Positions 45,386-56,023 of a stretch of DNA of 64,000 nucleotides are shown here, one piece after another (position 1 is the first letter of the stretch; every line of letters starts with the position of its first letter). A program made the translations under genes and the position numbers. The stretch is from Salvator merianae (lineage: Eukaryota > Chordata > Lepidosauria > Squamata > Teiidae), in assembly GCA_003586115.2 (NCBI GenBank), contig QVOM02000119.1, forward strand, positions 45,930,742 through 45,994,741, given 5' to 3'. Under the pieces are notes generated by a model that saw nothing but the letters and a program-made list of their open reading frames with translations, was not told the DNA's origin and did not search any database.

Positions 45386-47319
45386 TTTCCTTCAAAAGTA
45401 AAACAACTCTGGCAAGAACAGGATGTCTCCTCATGAAGACACTATGGAAGACGGCAACTCTATTCTGTGAAGTGCTAATAAACGATAACACTACTGCCAA
45501 GTATGAAATTTGACTTGGGATCACAATCTTTTAGATACAGCTCTAGAAGAAGTTGTCTGCTTTTCATCTAATATGAACAGACCAAATAGTAGAAATTAGA
45601 CTTGGAGATACGAATCCTTCAGTTACCAGAGACTTCAGAACCTAGTAGGAGTGTGGAGTGGATGAGAAAGAAAATTGGTGAGCTGCTATTGTGTTCAGGT
45701 TCCCACAGTGGTCTCTCTCTCTCTCAGCTGCCACCCACAGTAGGCTTCAGAACCATCTTGCCTGTGGGAGTGAATGAGAAATGAAAGTGGTGCATTGCTA
45801 GGTTCTCTGGGGTCCCAGGGATGGCCCTTCCCTCCCAATTGCAAACTTCATGGACGAGAAGCTTCCGTCCATTGCAGCCTGCTGTTTTGTCATATATTAA
45901 AAGTTTTATATGGGCATAGTCAGACAGAGAATTTAATCAGTTCACAGGCCGTTCTTCACTTCCGACTGTCCTAACAGGATATTGCCTCTCTGTTCTTTTT
46001 CTGGAGTAAATTGCCCAAAGTAGGACTATTTTGCATTTGGATCAAGTGAGTTCTCAGACCCTTTCATTTTGCCCATTTCATTTTGCAAAGTGCAAACACA
46101 GAAGTAGACTATTTGGGGAAGGAACTGTACTTTTTTGGGTGTGCAGAGGGATGGCTTCCCATTCCCTTCCATCCAGTGACAGACTTTGTTGGGGTTTTGT
46201 ACTCAGGAGGGTGGAAATGTCACTACTGAGATGGGAAGAGAGCACAGCACTGGCATATATTTCCTGGCTTCCACCATGTTGTCCCACTTCATGCCTTCAA
46301 ACTGTTTTATTTTTTAACAAAAGAGAAGCTGCAGTGGAAGTTCCTCATTATCTGCCTTGGACAACACCCTGTTCCACAATTGGTTGTGCACCACAGTCCA
46401 CTCTCAAAATGCATGTCTCCTCCTTTCTCTCCAGTCCCTGAAAGGAGAAGGACACAATGTTTCTTCCCTTTTCCTTTGGCAGTGCACAAGGGAAATGTTT
46501 CCTTTCATTAAAATAGGACTTTTGTGTAAAACTGGCAATGTGCTTCAGCAGCTTTAGGGCAAACAGCACAGTATAGCCAATCAGTCTTCTTTGAGAATGC
46601 CGGGAGATGGGGGTGCATGCTGGTTGATGTATGCCTTGGCTGTAACTGTTTGGCGGTGCAGTTCTCTTACCCCAACAGTGATCCATGCCATCATCAACTT
46701 TGCCATCTGCACCACACAACTTCATTGTGGGACACATGCCACTGTGGATGTCTGGAGGGAGAGGTGAGGTGGAGCCCATTTGCTGACCACTATCTTCACT
46801 ATTATGAATATTGATCCCCACACACACACACACACACCCCTTTTCACTGAGCTCTGCCCCTTTGCATGATGTTTTGAAGTTGCACAGTTGTGCAAACCTG
46901 CAATTACAAAGGAGCAGAAATTGAGATCTGATGTTCAAGAAGCTTTACTGTGTGGTAAATGTGAAACTGAACTGCTTGGGTAGATATAGGCTGGAGGGGG
47001 AGAAGGACAAAACATTGAATAACCAGTAATGCCACCAAGGGAATCCATGTTCTGATACGTCAACAGGGAAATATGGAAGGTGGAGTTTGACTTTCCCACC
47101 CCTGAAGTCAAGCTTTGAATACTGGGACTTCATCCAATCACTGACTGCACTGGGAGGGGAATTTGATGAGGGATGGAGAGAGAAAGCTATGGTTTCCCTG
47201 TGCCGAGCTTGGGAAAAATGGGGAATGAGAATGAGCAAGTCTGAATTGAGTCTGTGTTATAATGCAAATATGGGAACAACCTGAACATGAATTCTATCCT
47301 TGTCCCCCCGCAATACAGA
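45386..47319. other. Intronic sequence, no gene seen
   Basis: A 196-codon minus-strand frame (46348-46938) lacks recognisable domains and runs through a CA repeat at 46818-46838. No splice-bounded exon was recognised. Confidence 0.4.
46818..46838. repeat. (CA)n microsatellite
   Basis: About ten CA dinucleotides. Confidence 0.95.
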
Positions 47320-47405
47320 TTATCCTATGATGTCTGACCATGCCCTGATTGTAGCCTGCCCTGGGACCTTAAGGTATAGGGCAGGATAAACTAATAAACA
47401 AACTA
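47320..47405 (+). repeat. Plus-strand LINE 3' tail
   Basis: GATTGTAGCCTGCCCTGGGA then CTTAAGGTATAGGGCAGGAT and AATAAACAAAC, matching the tails at 8580 and 10624. Confidence 0.75.
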
Positions 47406-50212
47406 ATGAACTCAGTCTCCTGTTGTATCTTGAAGCTTCTACTGTTACCCACCCACTCTCATTCACAGTGACTGACAGAGTACAGAGCTTAAGGTAGTAT
47501 CTCAGCATGGCTTCTGGTGCAGGCCTGCTCTCCTTCTTTCAGGAGCAAAAGCTCATTCCAATATTGCTGGTGAAGGCAGAGGAATTAGAAGACACTGAGA
47601 GAGCAAGAATGCAGACTCTGATGGTAGAGGAGTGCATCAGAGGGTGAAAACTGCAAGAAGCACCATTGTTATAAACCTTAGGTGCTAGATCATTGTCTAC
47701 CTGGCCTACCCTGGCAGGAGGTCAAGCAGTAATCAAAGGTTCACTGATTTGGTAGCAAATTGAAGGTGGTGTATATGGCACGAAGATGGAAACTTGGATG
47801 GATCTGGAAAAGGACATGAGGCTATGAAAATTACCCAAGCCCACAGCTCACATGCACTCTGGTTTCCAGATGCCAAACATGACTATTTTTCCTGGCTAGC
47901 ACTCTCAGGTAAACACTGGCTGTGGGGTGGGGGATGTGGAAGGTACGAAAGAGACCGTATCTCCACTTATCCATGGAGGTGAAGCATCTTTGCTGCCATT
48001 TCTCCCCCTCTGCAACTCCCTTTGCAGGCATAAGCCCTGCCTGAGGCTCTTGCACGGAGTGCTATTTTTCACCCTCATCATAGACGCCTTAGTTCACCGC
48101 TTGCCATGATACATCTGAAATGAGACACGGAGGCATCTTTTCTAGCAGCGATCATGGCACCTCTCTCTGAAGCTGTCCTCTGCAAAGCGGAGACACAACC
48201 AGAGTTTAACTTCCACGTAAAGCTGCTAGAACAAATCAGGCTTTACACTTTCAGGGAAGTCCATGAACAAGAGTTTGCACAGTGCCTCTCCAGTCACTTT
48301 TGTAAAAAAGGCAAGACCTTTGTGACAGCTGCTAGGCAGCATCCCAGCCTCCTTGAATTATTCCCAATCTACAAATTCTAGACTTGAAAGCTGAAGCTCA
48401 ATATCATGAGTTTCAAACACAACCCCTAAGGCTAATATTTCCCTTTTCCAGGGACCTGAAGAACTTTGTTGTCATGAGTAATGATATGTGCTTCTGTCTG
48501 TACAGGAGATAGCTCTTCAACTTTGCCAAGGCAACCAGATGGTCAGGCAGTTTGAGATTTTTTGAAAAGGTTACATCTGTTTTTCTTAGACTGTTGGTGG
48601 CCATAATTTAGACGTGATTTGAACAAAATATCTGTATATAGTCTTCTGCTACATGCTAAAGAACAAATAGTGAATCCAATGCACATGCTAAATAGCTTCT
48701 TTGCATCCCATTGCTGGCTACGTTGGAAAGTATGTGATCAGCAATACCAGATAGTATTCACCACCAGTTGTTTCCAGGTCAAAGTCCAGAGAAACAACTT
48801 AGATAGTGGAATATAATGAGGTGAAGGGGTAATAAACCAGGGACTTCTGCAAGAGCCCAAACATGCCTACCTGCAGTCTGGTAAGTTTGCTTACTTATAT
48901 ATATTCTGTTCATCACCTCTTCCCAACTGAAGTCTTTATACTCACCATGAAAGAAGAAAAAAAAAGTAGGTGAGCAATAGAGGTAGGCGAACCATTCTAA
49001 GTCAGAATGTTTCATATTTGAAACAGGGTGTTTCAGCTGTTTCTAACTTGGAATGAAATACCACAGGGTTCAGTAGACCACTGGGCTCGGGTTTACCATA
49101 TAGGAGCATCCTGCACTGGCTTTGAAGGATGTCTTGTTCCACTCCAGGAACAATCCATCCCAGCTTGGATGGATTGCGTATTCTGGACCAGAGTGTTTCT
49201 ACTTGGAATGGAGCGCTCCAGCTGTCCCAGAAGGCTGTCTGTATTTGGATGACCTGTTCCAGGACAGGCCCTGTGCTGCTGTGAAGCTCACATAAGCATC
49301 AGAACCTGCTGCAAGGGCTCCTGCAGCCAGGAGTAAAGGTTTCTGACCTCGGAGCCCCAGGGGAACCCACTCTGGCAGCACATTTGATGCACTACTGAAA
49401 TGGGTCCCCTTGCCAAACTGGAACAAGGAGGCATGCACTGTTCCATCAGCCTCTCTATTCTGTTCTAGTGGCCTCTGGTCTGTCAATAGACCTTTTGGCT
49501 GACTAGACTGGGCTATGCTGTGGCCAATGAGGATGGAGAGTGCTAGGAGGGAGTGTGGCCTCCCATTTACTGTTATAGTGTACCGCAGGGTGGCCACTGG
49601 ACCACTTGCTGGAGTGGTACACAGGTAAGTGCGGAAAGATCTTTTGATAGCATCTGTTATGACACAGGACCTTTCACTTTCCCCTCTCAGAATATATGAG
49701 GGATACAACTGGAATTGTGCCCCTGCTTAAGCTCTCTCTCTCTCTCTCATTCTTTAAGATGTTCAGTTATCAGACAATGCAGGTCTCTTTAGTTCTGTTT
49801 TTAAAATTCCTTACTGCAGAAATATCCTGAAAGCAAACACATAATGTTTTCAATACCTTTACAGTCTTTCTGCTTCTGGATTCTAAATACAGACATTCAC
49901 TGGGACCCTTAGTTCCACTGCTGATTTCCCTGTGCAGTGGTAGGGTATGATTTATTGTGTTTATATGATTTTTTTATTTATATCCTTATGAAATGTTTTG
50001 GTGATGTATGACGGTCAGTGAGAAAATTCTTAGGAGGTCAATTAGTGAAAAAAAATAAGTAAATAATAATGGTTTAAGTAAATAAACAATGCAGATCATA
50101 GACCTGTGCTTATATGTTCAGACTGTTGATGCATCACCCTCTGATTATGGGGAACATTGTTGCTGGTTCCTGTGCTCCTCCAGCTTCCAGCAAAATGTCG
50201 GTTGCTCTTTAG
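47406..50212. other. Intronic sequence, no gene seen
   Basis: No recognised gene. A short CT run is at 49728-49750. The stretch 49030-49720 contains GGTAAGTGCGGAAAGATC, which resembles an end of the GGGCCTKTTTGCAC MITE family, but I could not find the partner end. Confidence 0.4.
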
Positions 50213-50552
50213 GAGGCACGGTGACGCAGAAGGCTAAGGCACTGATCTTTCAATAGGAGGATCGGAGTTCGAGGCCCCTGTCTGCCGTGTAGAGGGGATG
50301 AGCGCCCTCTACTGGCCTCTAGCTCCAGCCAGCCTAGCTGTTTGAAAGCAAGTAATTGCAAGTAGATAAATAGGGAGCATCACATTGTGTGATGCGGAAG
50401 ATAGACAGACATAAGCCTTCAGGCGAAAAATAACCTTGTAAGCCGCTTTGAGTCAGCTTCGGCCGAGAAAAGTGGGGTATAAAAACCAAGTTCTCCTTCT
50501 CCTTCTCCTTCTCCTTCTCCTTCTCCTTCTCCTTCTCCTTCTTCTTCTTTGT
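50213..50552 (+). mobile_element. tRNA-derived SINE with (CTTCTC)n tail
   Basis: The head GACGCAGAAGGCTAAGGCAC carries box A, and GGAGTTCGAGGCC (about 50263-50275) is box B. The 3' end GTAAGCCGCTTTGAGTCAGC, GAGAAAAGTGGGGTATAAAA leads into a pyrimidine tail of CTTCTC units (50491-50550). It shares its 3' end with the SINE at 18288-18532. The long leucine or arginine runs predicted across the tail are not proteins. Confidence 0.88.
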
Positions 50553-51308
50553 GGAGGCCCAATTCCCATTTTCACAGTAAAAATCCTGGCCGGAATTGCA
50601 CAGAGAGACCGTAAATATAGCCAGATGTTAACCATCATTTGTTGAGGGCAGGATGATTCTGGATGTGATGCTCACCTGTTGAGTTGCCTTCTCTTTCCTC
50701 CATGCACCCACGTGAGGGACGGGTGACAAATTCCCCTCCCCCATGCAGCAGCCGCAGTGTAATTCCAACAGGATTAAAGAAAAGGCACTTCAGTCAGGGA
50801 TGCTGTGGCTGGGGGACTGGAAAGGGGAAGCTGTGTAGACACCCATGTGGATATAAGCCTTGGATCCTCCAGATTTCCCATCATGCTGCTCCCTGCTGGG
50901 ATTTGAAATGGCTAAATAATTGCTATTGCAAGGACACCTTTCAGCTTCTGCTTCTTTTAAATATGCAATTGTGTGACTGTTAGGCTTGCATTCTATCTTC
51001 CAGAAAGTACTTTAAAAGCATTCTTTTTTATTTCTCACTCATACGTATGGGGAATAATAAAAGCATATAGGGAATATACAAAAGCTAATATTGTAGAGTA
51101 ACTGGCGTTACTTGCCGTCTTCCGTTTACATTTTATTTATGAATTTGAATGTGTTGTATTTGTTTAGGGTCTGTTTGTTAATGATTTGTAATCAAGATCT
51201 TGGCTGCCTCCAGGAGGCGAGAAGAAAAAGCAGGATCCTGTTTGGATCCTGCAATGGCCTTTTGCCATCCAGCAGACAGCAGGGCAACGTCGCAGAGCAA
51301 GCAGAGGC
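50553..51308. other. Intronic sequence, no gene seen
   Basis: No recognised repeat or exon. Confidence 0.45.
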
Positions 51309-51491
51309 ACTTACCTGTCTGGACACTTTCTCCCATGACAGCAAGGCCTCTACTTGCGGATATTTCAATGATATTTCAATATCCAGAAGTGTGTGATCGT
51401 GCATGGACGATCGCCAGTTTTGATGCTGTGCACACACAGAGGCCATTTTCTTCAAGGCCCACAGAGAAAGGACGCATCCAGACAGGTAAGT
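51309..51491. mobile_element. Short MITE with perfect 15-bp inverted ends
   Basis: ACTTACCTGTCTGGA (51309-51323) and TCCAGACAGGTAAGT (51477-51491) are exact reverse complements, 183 bp overall. The interior carries a second palindromic stretch around GATATTTCAATGATATTTCA. Non-coding. Confidence 0.75.
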
Positions 51492-51831
51492 CATTTCACG
51501 ATTCAGGGGAAACCTATGGTGAGTGTTGATTTTCCCAAACAGCAATAATGTGGGATTCCACCCCTTTTCCCCAGGGCTATCTTGGAATTGCCACGGTTAC
51601 ATGTGGCAGTCCCAATGTAGCCCTGAGATAATCCCACATTTTAGACCCTGTCTGGATGGCATCCTTGTTAAAATTAAAATATTGTCAATACTGTATTGTT
51701 ATACAATGGCTACAATCACACTTGAGGTTTTAAACATCCTGAACACCCTTGTTTTTGGGGTTCACACCCAAAAACAGTCTTCTGATTTTTATTCATGTTG
51801 TTAACCCAAAACTCAACCTATCCAGCAATCA

Positions 51832-52060
51832 TAAGTACATAAGAACACAAGATGAGCCCTGCTGGATCAGACCATAGCCCTGCATCCTGCCTCACACAGG
51901 GACCCACCAACTGCTTCTGGGCGTTCTGAATCAGAAGACAAAGACAATGCCTTCTGTTCTTAATTTTACCTGCCCTTGATTCTCTGAAAATGGCCTTCAG
52001 AGGCATCCTGCCTATGTCTCCAACCTGGAGGCAGTACCTAGGCATCCATTCTAGTAGTTA
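51832..52060 (-). mobile_element. CR1-type 3' fragment, minus strand
   Basis: CATAAGAACACAAGATGAGC then CCTGCTGGATCAGACCATAG is the reverse complement of the CR1-subfamily tail seen at 41610-41650. It continues with GACCCACCAACTGCTTCTGG. Confidence 0.65.
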
Positions 52061-52259
52061 TTGATACACCTGTCCTCCACGAATTGGATTATCTCAACCC
52101 TCGGACCATAGTAGGGCTACAGTTTCAGGTGTGAATGTGCCTGAGGGCTATTGGAGGTGGTATCCAAACTTTCCTGGATGGGCAGAAGGGAGAGTTTTCC
52201 TTCCTCTTTCCAACCAATGCTGGAGCTTGCAGGTGTTTAGTGGAGCAGTGCCATCCACT

Positions 52260-53060
52260 GTGCCTTCCTCTTTTTTTCTTTCTCTTTTTGCTTAAGCCCA
52301 AGATATCTGAAGATGAGCATTTCTGCACATTTCCTGCTAGGATATTAAGAGTGGGAGCAAGGGCAAAGGTAGCCTTTAACGTGGGGCTCCCCCATCGTTT
52401 TCTCCCTTCTGCATTTAGTGGGAAGGTGTAATCCTCCCCCACCTTCCTCCTTCCCCTGGTTCTCCAGCTTCCATCTTTTTAGCCACCCAAGATCTCCACA
52501 AGTGTGCAGTTCTGCACCTTTTCGGGCCCTAGTAGCTACATTGTCCAAGAGGATTTTGGGGCAAAGGGAAAGGTAGCATTCATTACGGGGGTCCCTCTTA
52601 GAGGGGGAAGAAGGTAAAAAAAGGAGACAGAAGGAATCCTGTCTGTTTTGCTTTGCAGGCAGTTTCTTGCACCCACCTACCCCCACAGAGAAAATGTGTG
52701 CAGATGTTGGGTCCAGGCCAGGAACATGTGCAAAGGAGGGCAGATGGAGAGGGCAGTTTTTTAAAAAAAGGAAACAGGAGGAATCGTGTCTCTTTAGCTT
52801 CAAGGACAGCATCCTGGAAGAGTCAAAGGAAATGAATGGATATGCGCCCCACAGGAGAAAGGCACAGGATATGCTCGTGCATATTTTGATCAGGCACATG
52901 TGAGCAGCTGTGCAAATGGAGAGAAAGTATGAGAGAGGGATGAAGCCCAGTGTTCTTATCACTGTGAAAAGCATCGTCGGAGAGTGTGGGGACAGAGGAG
53001 GCTGGCCTTTCCCTCCATCCAAAAGCCAAAGATTGAGTGACAGAAGTGCATCCAATCACA
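52260..53060. repeat. CT/GA-rich region with a diverged direct duplication
   Basis: CCCAAGATATCTGAAG ... TTTCTGCACATTTCC ... GGCAAAGGTAGCCTTTAACG (52297-52380) is repeated as CCCAAGATCTCCACAA ... GTTCTGCACCTTTTC ... GGGAAAGGTAGCATTCATTA (52487-52585). The period is about 190-200 bp. Long overlapping frames on both strands reflect composition, not genes. Confidence 0.55.
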
Positions 53061-53827
53061 GAGGGCAGAAGGAGGAGAAGGAAATGAGAGAGAGGGAGGA
53101 AAAACAAATCCTGTCACCATTCTGAGGATGGGGAGACTGACAGGTGTGGACAAAGACATATGGACTGAGTAAGAACTAGGTTTGATAGTTGTCATCAAGC
53201 CAGTAACAGGCTCATACTCTATTGTAGGGTAAGATGGACTAAACAGTTGCGGTATAAACAAACCAATAAGTGTGATTCAAGGAAATTCAAGTCATTCTAA
53301 AAAAATGTTATAAGTCAAGTTTCAGCTCAGATTTAGGAAGGAACAGGAACTGAAATGAGTTGCAAAATTCTCATTAATGTTTGTGCTAGATGGGGGTGTA
53401 AAACAGTTGATCCCCATTAGAAATTTGTCAGGCAGCTGTCAGCCATCTTTGCCCCCCCAAGCCTTGAGACAACTAATGTGTCATGAAGACATTAGATTGC
53501 TCTTGTGCCCTGTGAACATTCCTCACTGGCAGCTGTCTTTTTTTTTTTCCTGGAAGCTTTTAGTTAAGCAACCCCACTTGATGCTGTTCTAGGGGCTTTT
53601 GAAGGCATAGGCGGTGACCACCAAAAAGAAAAAGCACAATTTAGGTGCTTTCAACCAGCTTGGCTATCGTGTATTAAAGGCTTTAGACTGCTTTTGAGAC
53701 AAAATGACAAAGCTTCTTTTATAAGATGAAAAGTCAAGATGTTTTCATTCATGCAATCTGCATTTTTTCTATTAGATCCAAAATTAGTACAGTAGTTTGA
53801 AATGAAAACAGTCTTGGACCTCTCATA

Positions 53828-54292
53828 GGACCTTTTTACAGTGACCAGCTTAGAATTATAATTATACCATTTTAAGCTGATAAAAAGCCAGTGGTGCAGC
53901 AGCCATTTGCACTGCAAGTGCTAGAATGGTCCTGTACTGGAACTCCAGCACTTACAGTGCGAATGCACACCTGCTTGCCATGACAGCAACTGCAGCAAGG
54001 TCTGACCATTGCCATGGTGAGTAGGACATGGTGGATGACTGCACAGCTGCAGCTGCAGCGGTGGCATGCCACCCACTTGGAGCATTCACACCTGGAAGCA
54101 GGTATGAATGCTTCTGTCTGGGAGCAATCTAGCCACTCCTGGTCAAGCTGTGAGCAGCATTTTAGCTGTCTATAGACAGTAGCATTCGGGAGTGACTGCA
54201 GACGCACCTGAATGCTGTGACCACCACAGAGCACAGACAACTTTGCAAGTGAGCATCTGCATGCTCACTAGCAGGTAGGTGCAAAAAGGCCC
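53828..54292 (+). mobile_element. MITE, GGGCCTKTTTGCAC family, copy C
   Basis: Ends GGACCTTTTTACAGTGACC and GGTAGGTGCAAAAAGGCCC are inverted repeats. ATA flanks both sides (53825-53827 and 54293-54295), a 3-bp target duplication. At 465 bp it is nearly the same length as copy A (462 bp), which is its reverse complement. The 122-codon frame inside, rich in Cys and Ser, is chance. Confidence 0.85.
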
Positions 54293-54469
54293 ATAGATTC
54301 TGGGTGCTTTGGGAGTAGTGAGTTCCATGTTATATATACCAGCAGCTTTTAGGATGCAGCTATTGAAGCACTTTACAAGGCAACAGCAAACCTGGGCTAT
54401 AAGAAAAACTTAGCATCAATGCAGATGTCAAATACTGATTTTATATGTTTTGTGTTATTTTATAGAATG

Positions 54470-54540
54470 TTGTGATCCGCCTCGAGACCAGCTGGTGAAG
54501 GGCAGGATGCAAATATTTAGAAATAACTAAATAAAGAGTA
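54470..54540 (+). repeat. Plus-strand LINE 3' tail
   Basis: GTGATCCGCCTCGAGACCAG then GGTGAAGGGCAGGATGCAAA and AATAACTAAATAAAG. Confidence 0.7.
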
Positions 54541-54549
54541 AATTTCTTT

Positions 54550-54705
54550 TTTTTTTCTTTTCTTTTAGGTAATTTTATAATGTATTATGCATTATAATGT
54601 ACAATTTATTATTTTGTGTTGTACGTTTCTTCTGTTTGCAGTAAACTGCTTTGAGCAATCTTTTGGAAAGGCAGTATACAAATAAATGGAAAATGAAATG
54701 GAAAG
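54550..54705 (+). repeat. Plus-strand LINE/SINE 3' tail, second type
   Basis: GCAGTAAACTGCTTTGAGCA then GGAAAGGCAGTATACAAATA, the same tail as at 40880-40930. Next to it, 54710-54780 carries a similar tail in minus orientation (CATGTAGTTTACAGCAGC). Confidence 0.7.
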
Positions 54706-55020
54706 TATCCATATACTACCTTTCATTACAAATCCCATGTAGTTTACAGCAGCAAAATATTAAAGCAATACAGTAAAACAGAACAAAACAAAACAGTAAA
54801 TATCTGGCTTGAATACGTGTGGCATCTGATAGTTAGGCATCCTTAAATTAAGATAAAAAAAAGAATGATTCCTGCCTTGAGTAGCACAGATGCTACTATT
54901 GGTGTAGGCACCTTTAATAGCAAAGTAAGCATCTTGGACAAAGTGGATTTTTAATTTGCCTGTGCTGTTGCCACTTTACATACTTACAGCTGTTGCTACT
55001 AAAGAGAGACATTATGCAAG

Positions 55021-55060
55021 TAAAGTATTGGGCATAAAGTATTGGGCATAAAGTATTGGG
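55021..55060. repeat. 14-bp tandem repeat at a CR1 5' junction
   Basis: TAAAGTATTGGGCA occurs twice and TAAAGTATTGGG once, without mismatch, ending exactly where CR1 homology begins. Confidence 0.9.
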
Positions 55061-55545
55061 TTTAAAAGGGACATTGACAAACTGGAACAAGTTCAGAGAA
55101 GGGCGACCAAAATGGTGAGCGGTTTGCAAACCATGTCCTATGAGGAACGGTTAAAGGACCTAGGAATGTATAGCCTGCAGAAGAGAAGACTGAGAGGAGA
55201 TATGATAGCTGTTTTCAAATATCTCAAGGGCTGTCACAGTGCAGAAGGATTGGCCCTATTCTCAGTTGCACAAGAAGGAAGGACTAGAAACAATGGGATG
55301 AAACTTCAAGGGAGTAGATACAGGCTAGATATTAGGAAAAATTTTCTGACCGTAAGGGCAATCAGTCACTGGAACAGGTTACCACAGGAGGTGGTGGACT
55401 CTCCTTCGCTGGAGATCTTCAAGGAAAGGCTGGACAGATATCTGTCTAGGATGGTGTAGTGAATCCTGCATTGAGCAGGGGGTTGGACTCGATGACCCTG
55501 GAGGTCCCTTCCAACTCTATGATTCTATGATTCTATGATTCTATA
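55060..55545 (+). mobile_element. Young 5'-truncated CR1 fragment
   Basis: Begins within the 3' part of CR1 ORF2 (ACATTGACAAACTGGAACAA) and runs to the repeated ATTCTATG tail. An uninterrupted frame from 55112 covers the last 115 ORF2 codons; only 7 residues differ from the copy at 35488-37658. It lies about 325 bp upstream of the SAM2 exon, in sense orientation. Confidence 0.93.
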
Positions 55546-55870
55546 CGCTAAAACCTGAAGCTCTTTTCACTGGGATACAGCCCAGAGACACAATGAATGT
55601 CTATTTCCTCATATCACGGTTGACACCTGTGCCACATACAATTCTGTAATAAAAGTTAGAATCCAGTAATCAGAGCAGTATGAACATGCACTCCACAATG
55701 CCAGGGGATGCTGGTGAACGAATATAAAAGCTTTAATGAAAACTTTAATGTTTCCATGACTCAAACGTTATTCTGGAGAAAGGTCCTTTTTGTTTCTTTC
55801 CCCCTCCCTCTAATTATGCACAAATTTGTCATGCATAAATGGGAAATTCTTGCCATGTTTTGTTTTTCAG

Positions 55871-56023
55871 ATGAAACAGATTGGTAATGATGGCTACAGT
55901 CCCACTTCTGTAGCAGAGTGGCTAGATTCCCTGGAACTGGGTGACTACATCAAACCGTTCCTGATAAATGGCTACACATCGATGGATCTTGTGAAGAAGT
56001 TATGGGATATTGAATTGATTAAC
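55871..56023 (+). CDS. ANKS1B: ANKS1B internal exon: SAM1-SAM2 linker and most of SAM domain 2
   Basis: A 153-nt exon of 51 codons, phase 0 at both ends. The acceptor is TGTTTTTCAG and the donor is the consensus GTAAGT. The peptide starts MKQIGNDGYSPTSVAEWLDS and ends LWDIELIN. It matches the ANKS1B second SAM domain (helix 1 PTSVAEWLDS, then LGDYIKPFLINGYTSMDL), and is unlike ANKS1A, which has a VPSWLDSLGL type sequence here. It follows the 43572-43670 exon in the same frame: the ...LLPK end joins MKQIG exactly at the linker between the two SAM domains. The next exon (VLK..., end of SAM2) was not seen before 64000. The ATG at the exon start is an internal methionine, not an initiation site. 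Confidence 0.94.

Larger units (their letters stand above)
43671..55870 (+). other. ANKS1B: ANKS1B intron between the two SAM exons
   Basis: A 12.2-kb phase-0 intron running from GTATAC to TTTTTCAG. It contains a minus-strand LINE relic, a SINE with a CTTCTC tail, CR1 fragments in both orientations, two MITEs and a young CR1 copy about 320 bp upstream of the acceptor. The first donor, GTATAC, is weaker than the second exon's GTAAGT. The intron call follows directly from the two exons sharing frame and domain order. Confidence 0.85.

Noticed and set aside
46348..46938. 196-codon minus-strand open frame
   Set aside because: Runs through a CA microsatellite (giving VCVCV), has no domain or splice context, and overlaps several frames on the other strand.
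50448..50645. Poly-leucine and poly-arginine proteins
   Set aside because: Translations of the (CTTCTC)n tail of a SINE.
52345..53055. 236-codon minus-strand open frame
   Set aside because: No recognisable domain or codon-like bias; several other frames on both strands are equally open, and the stretch contains a diverged direct repeat. Composition explains it.
53872..54240. 122-codon Cys/Ser-rich minus-strand frame
   Set aside because: Inside MITE copy C; the homologous copy A does not preserve the frame.
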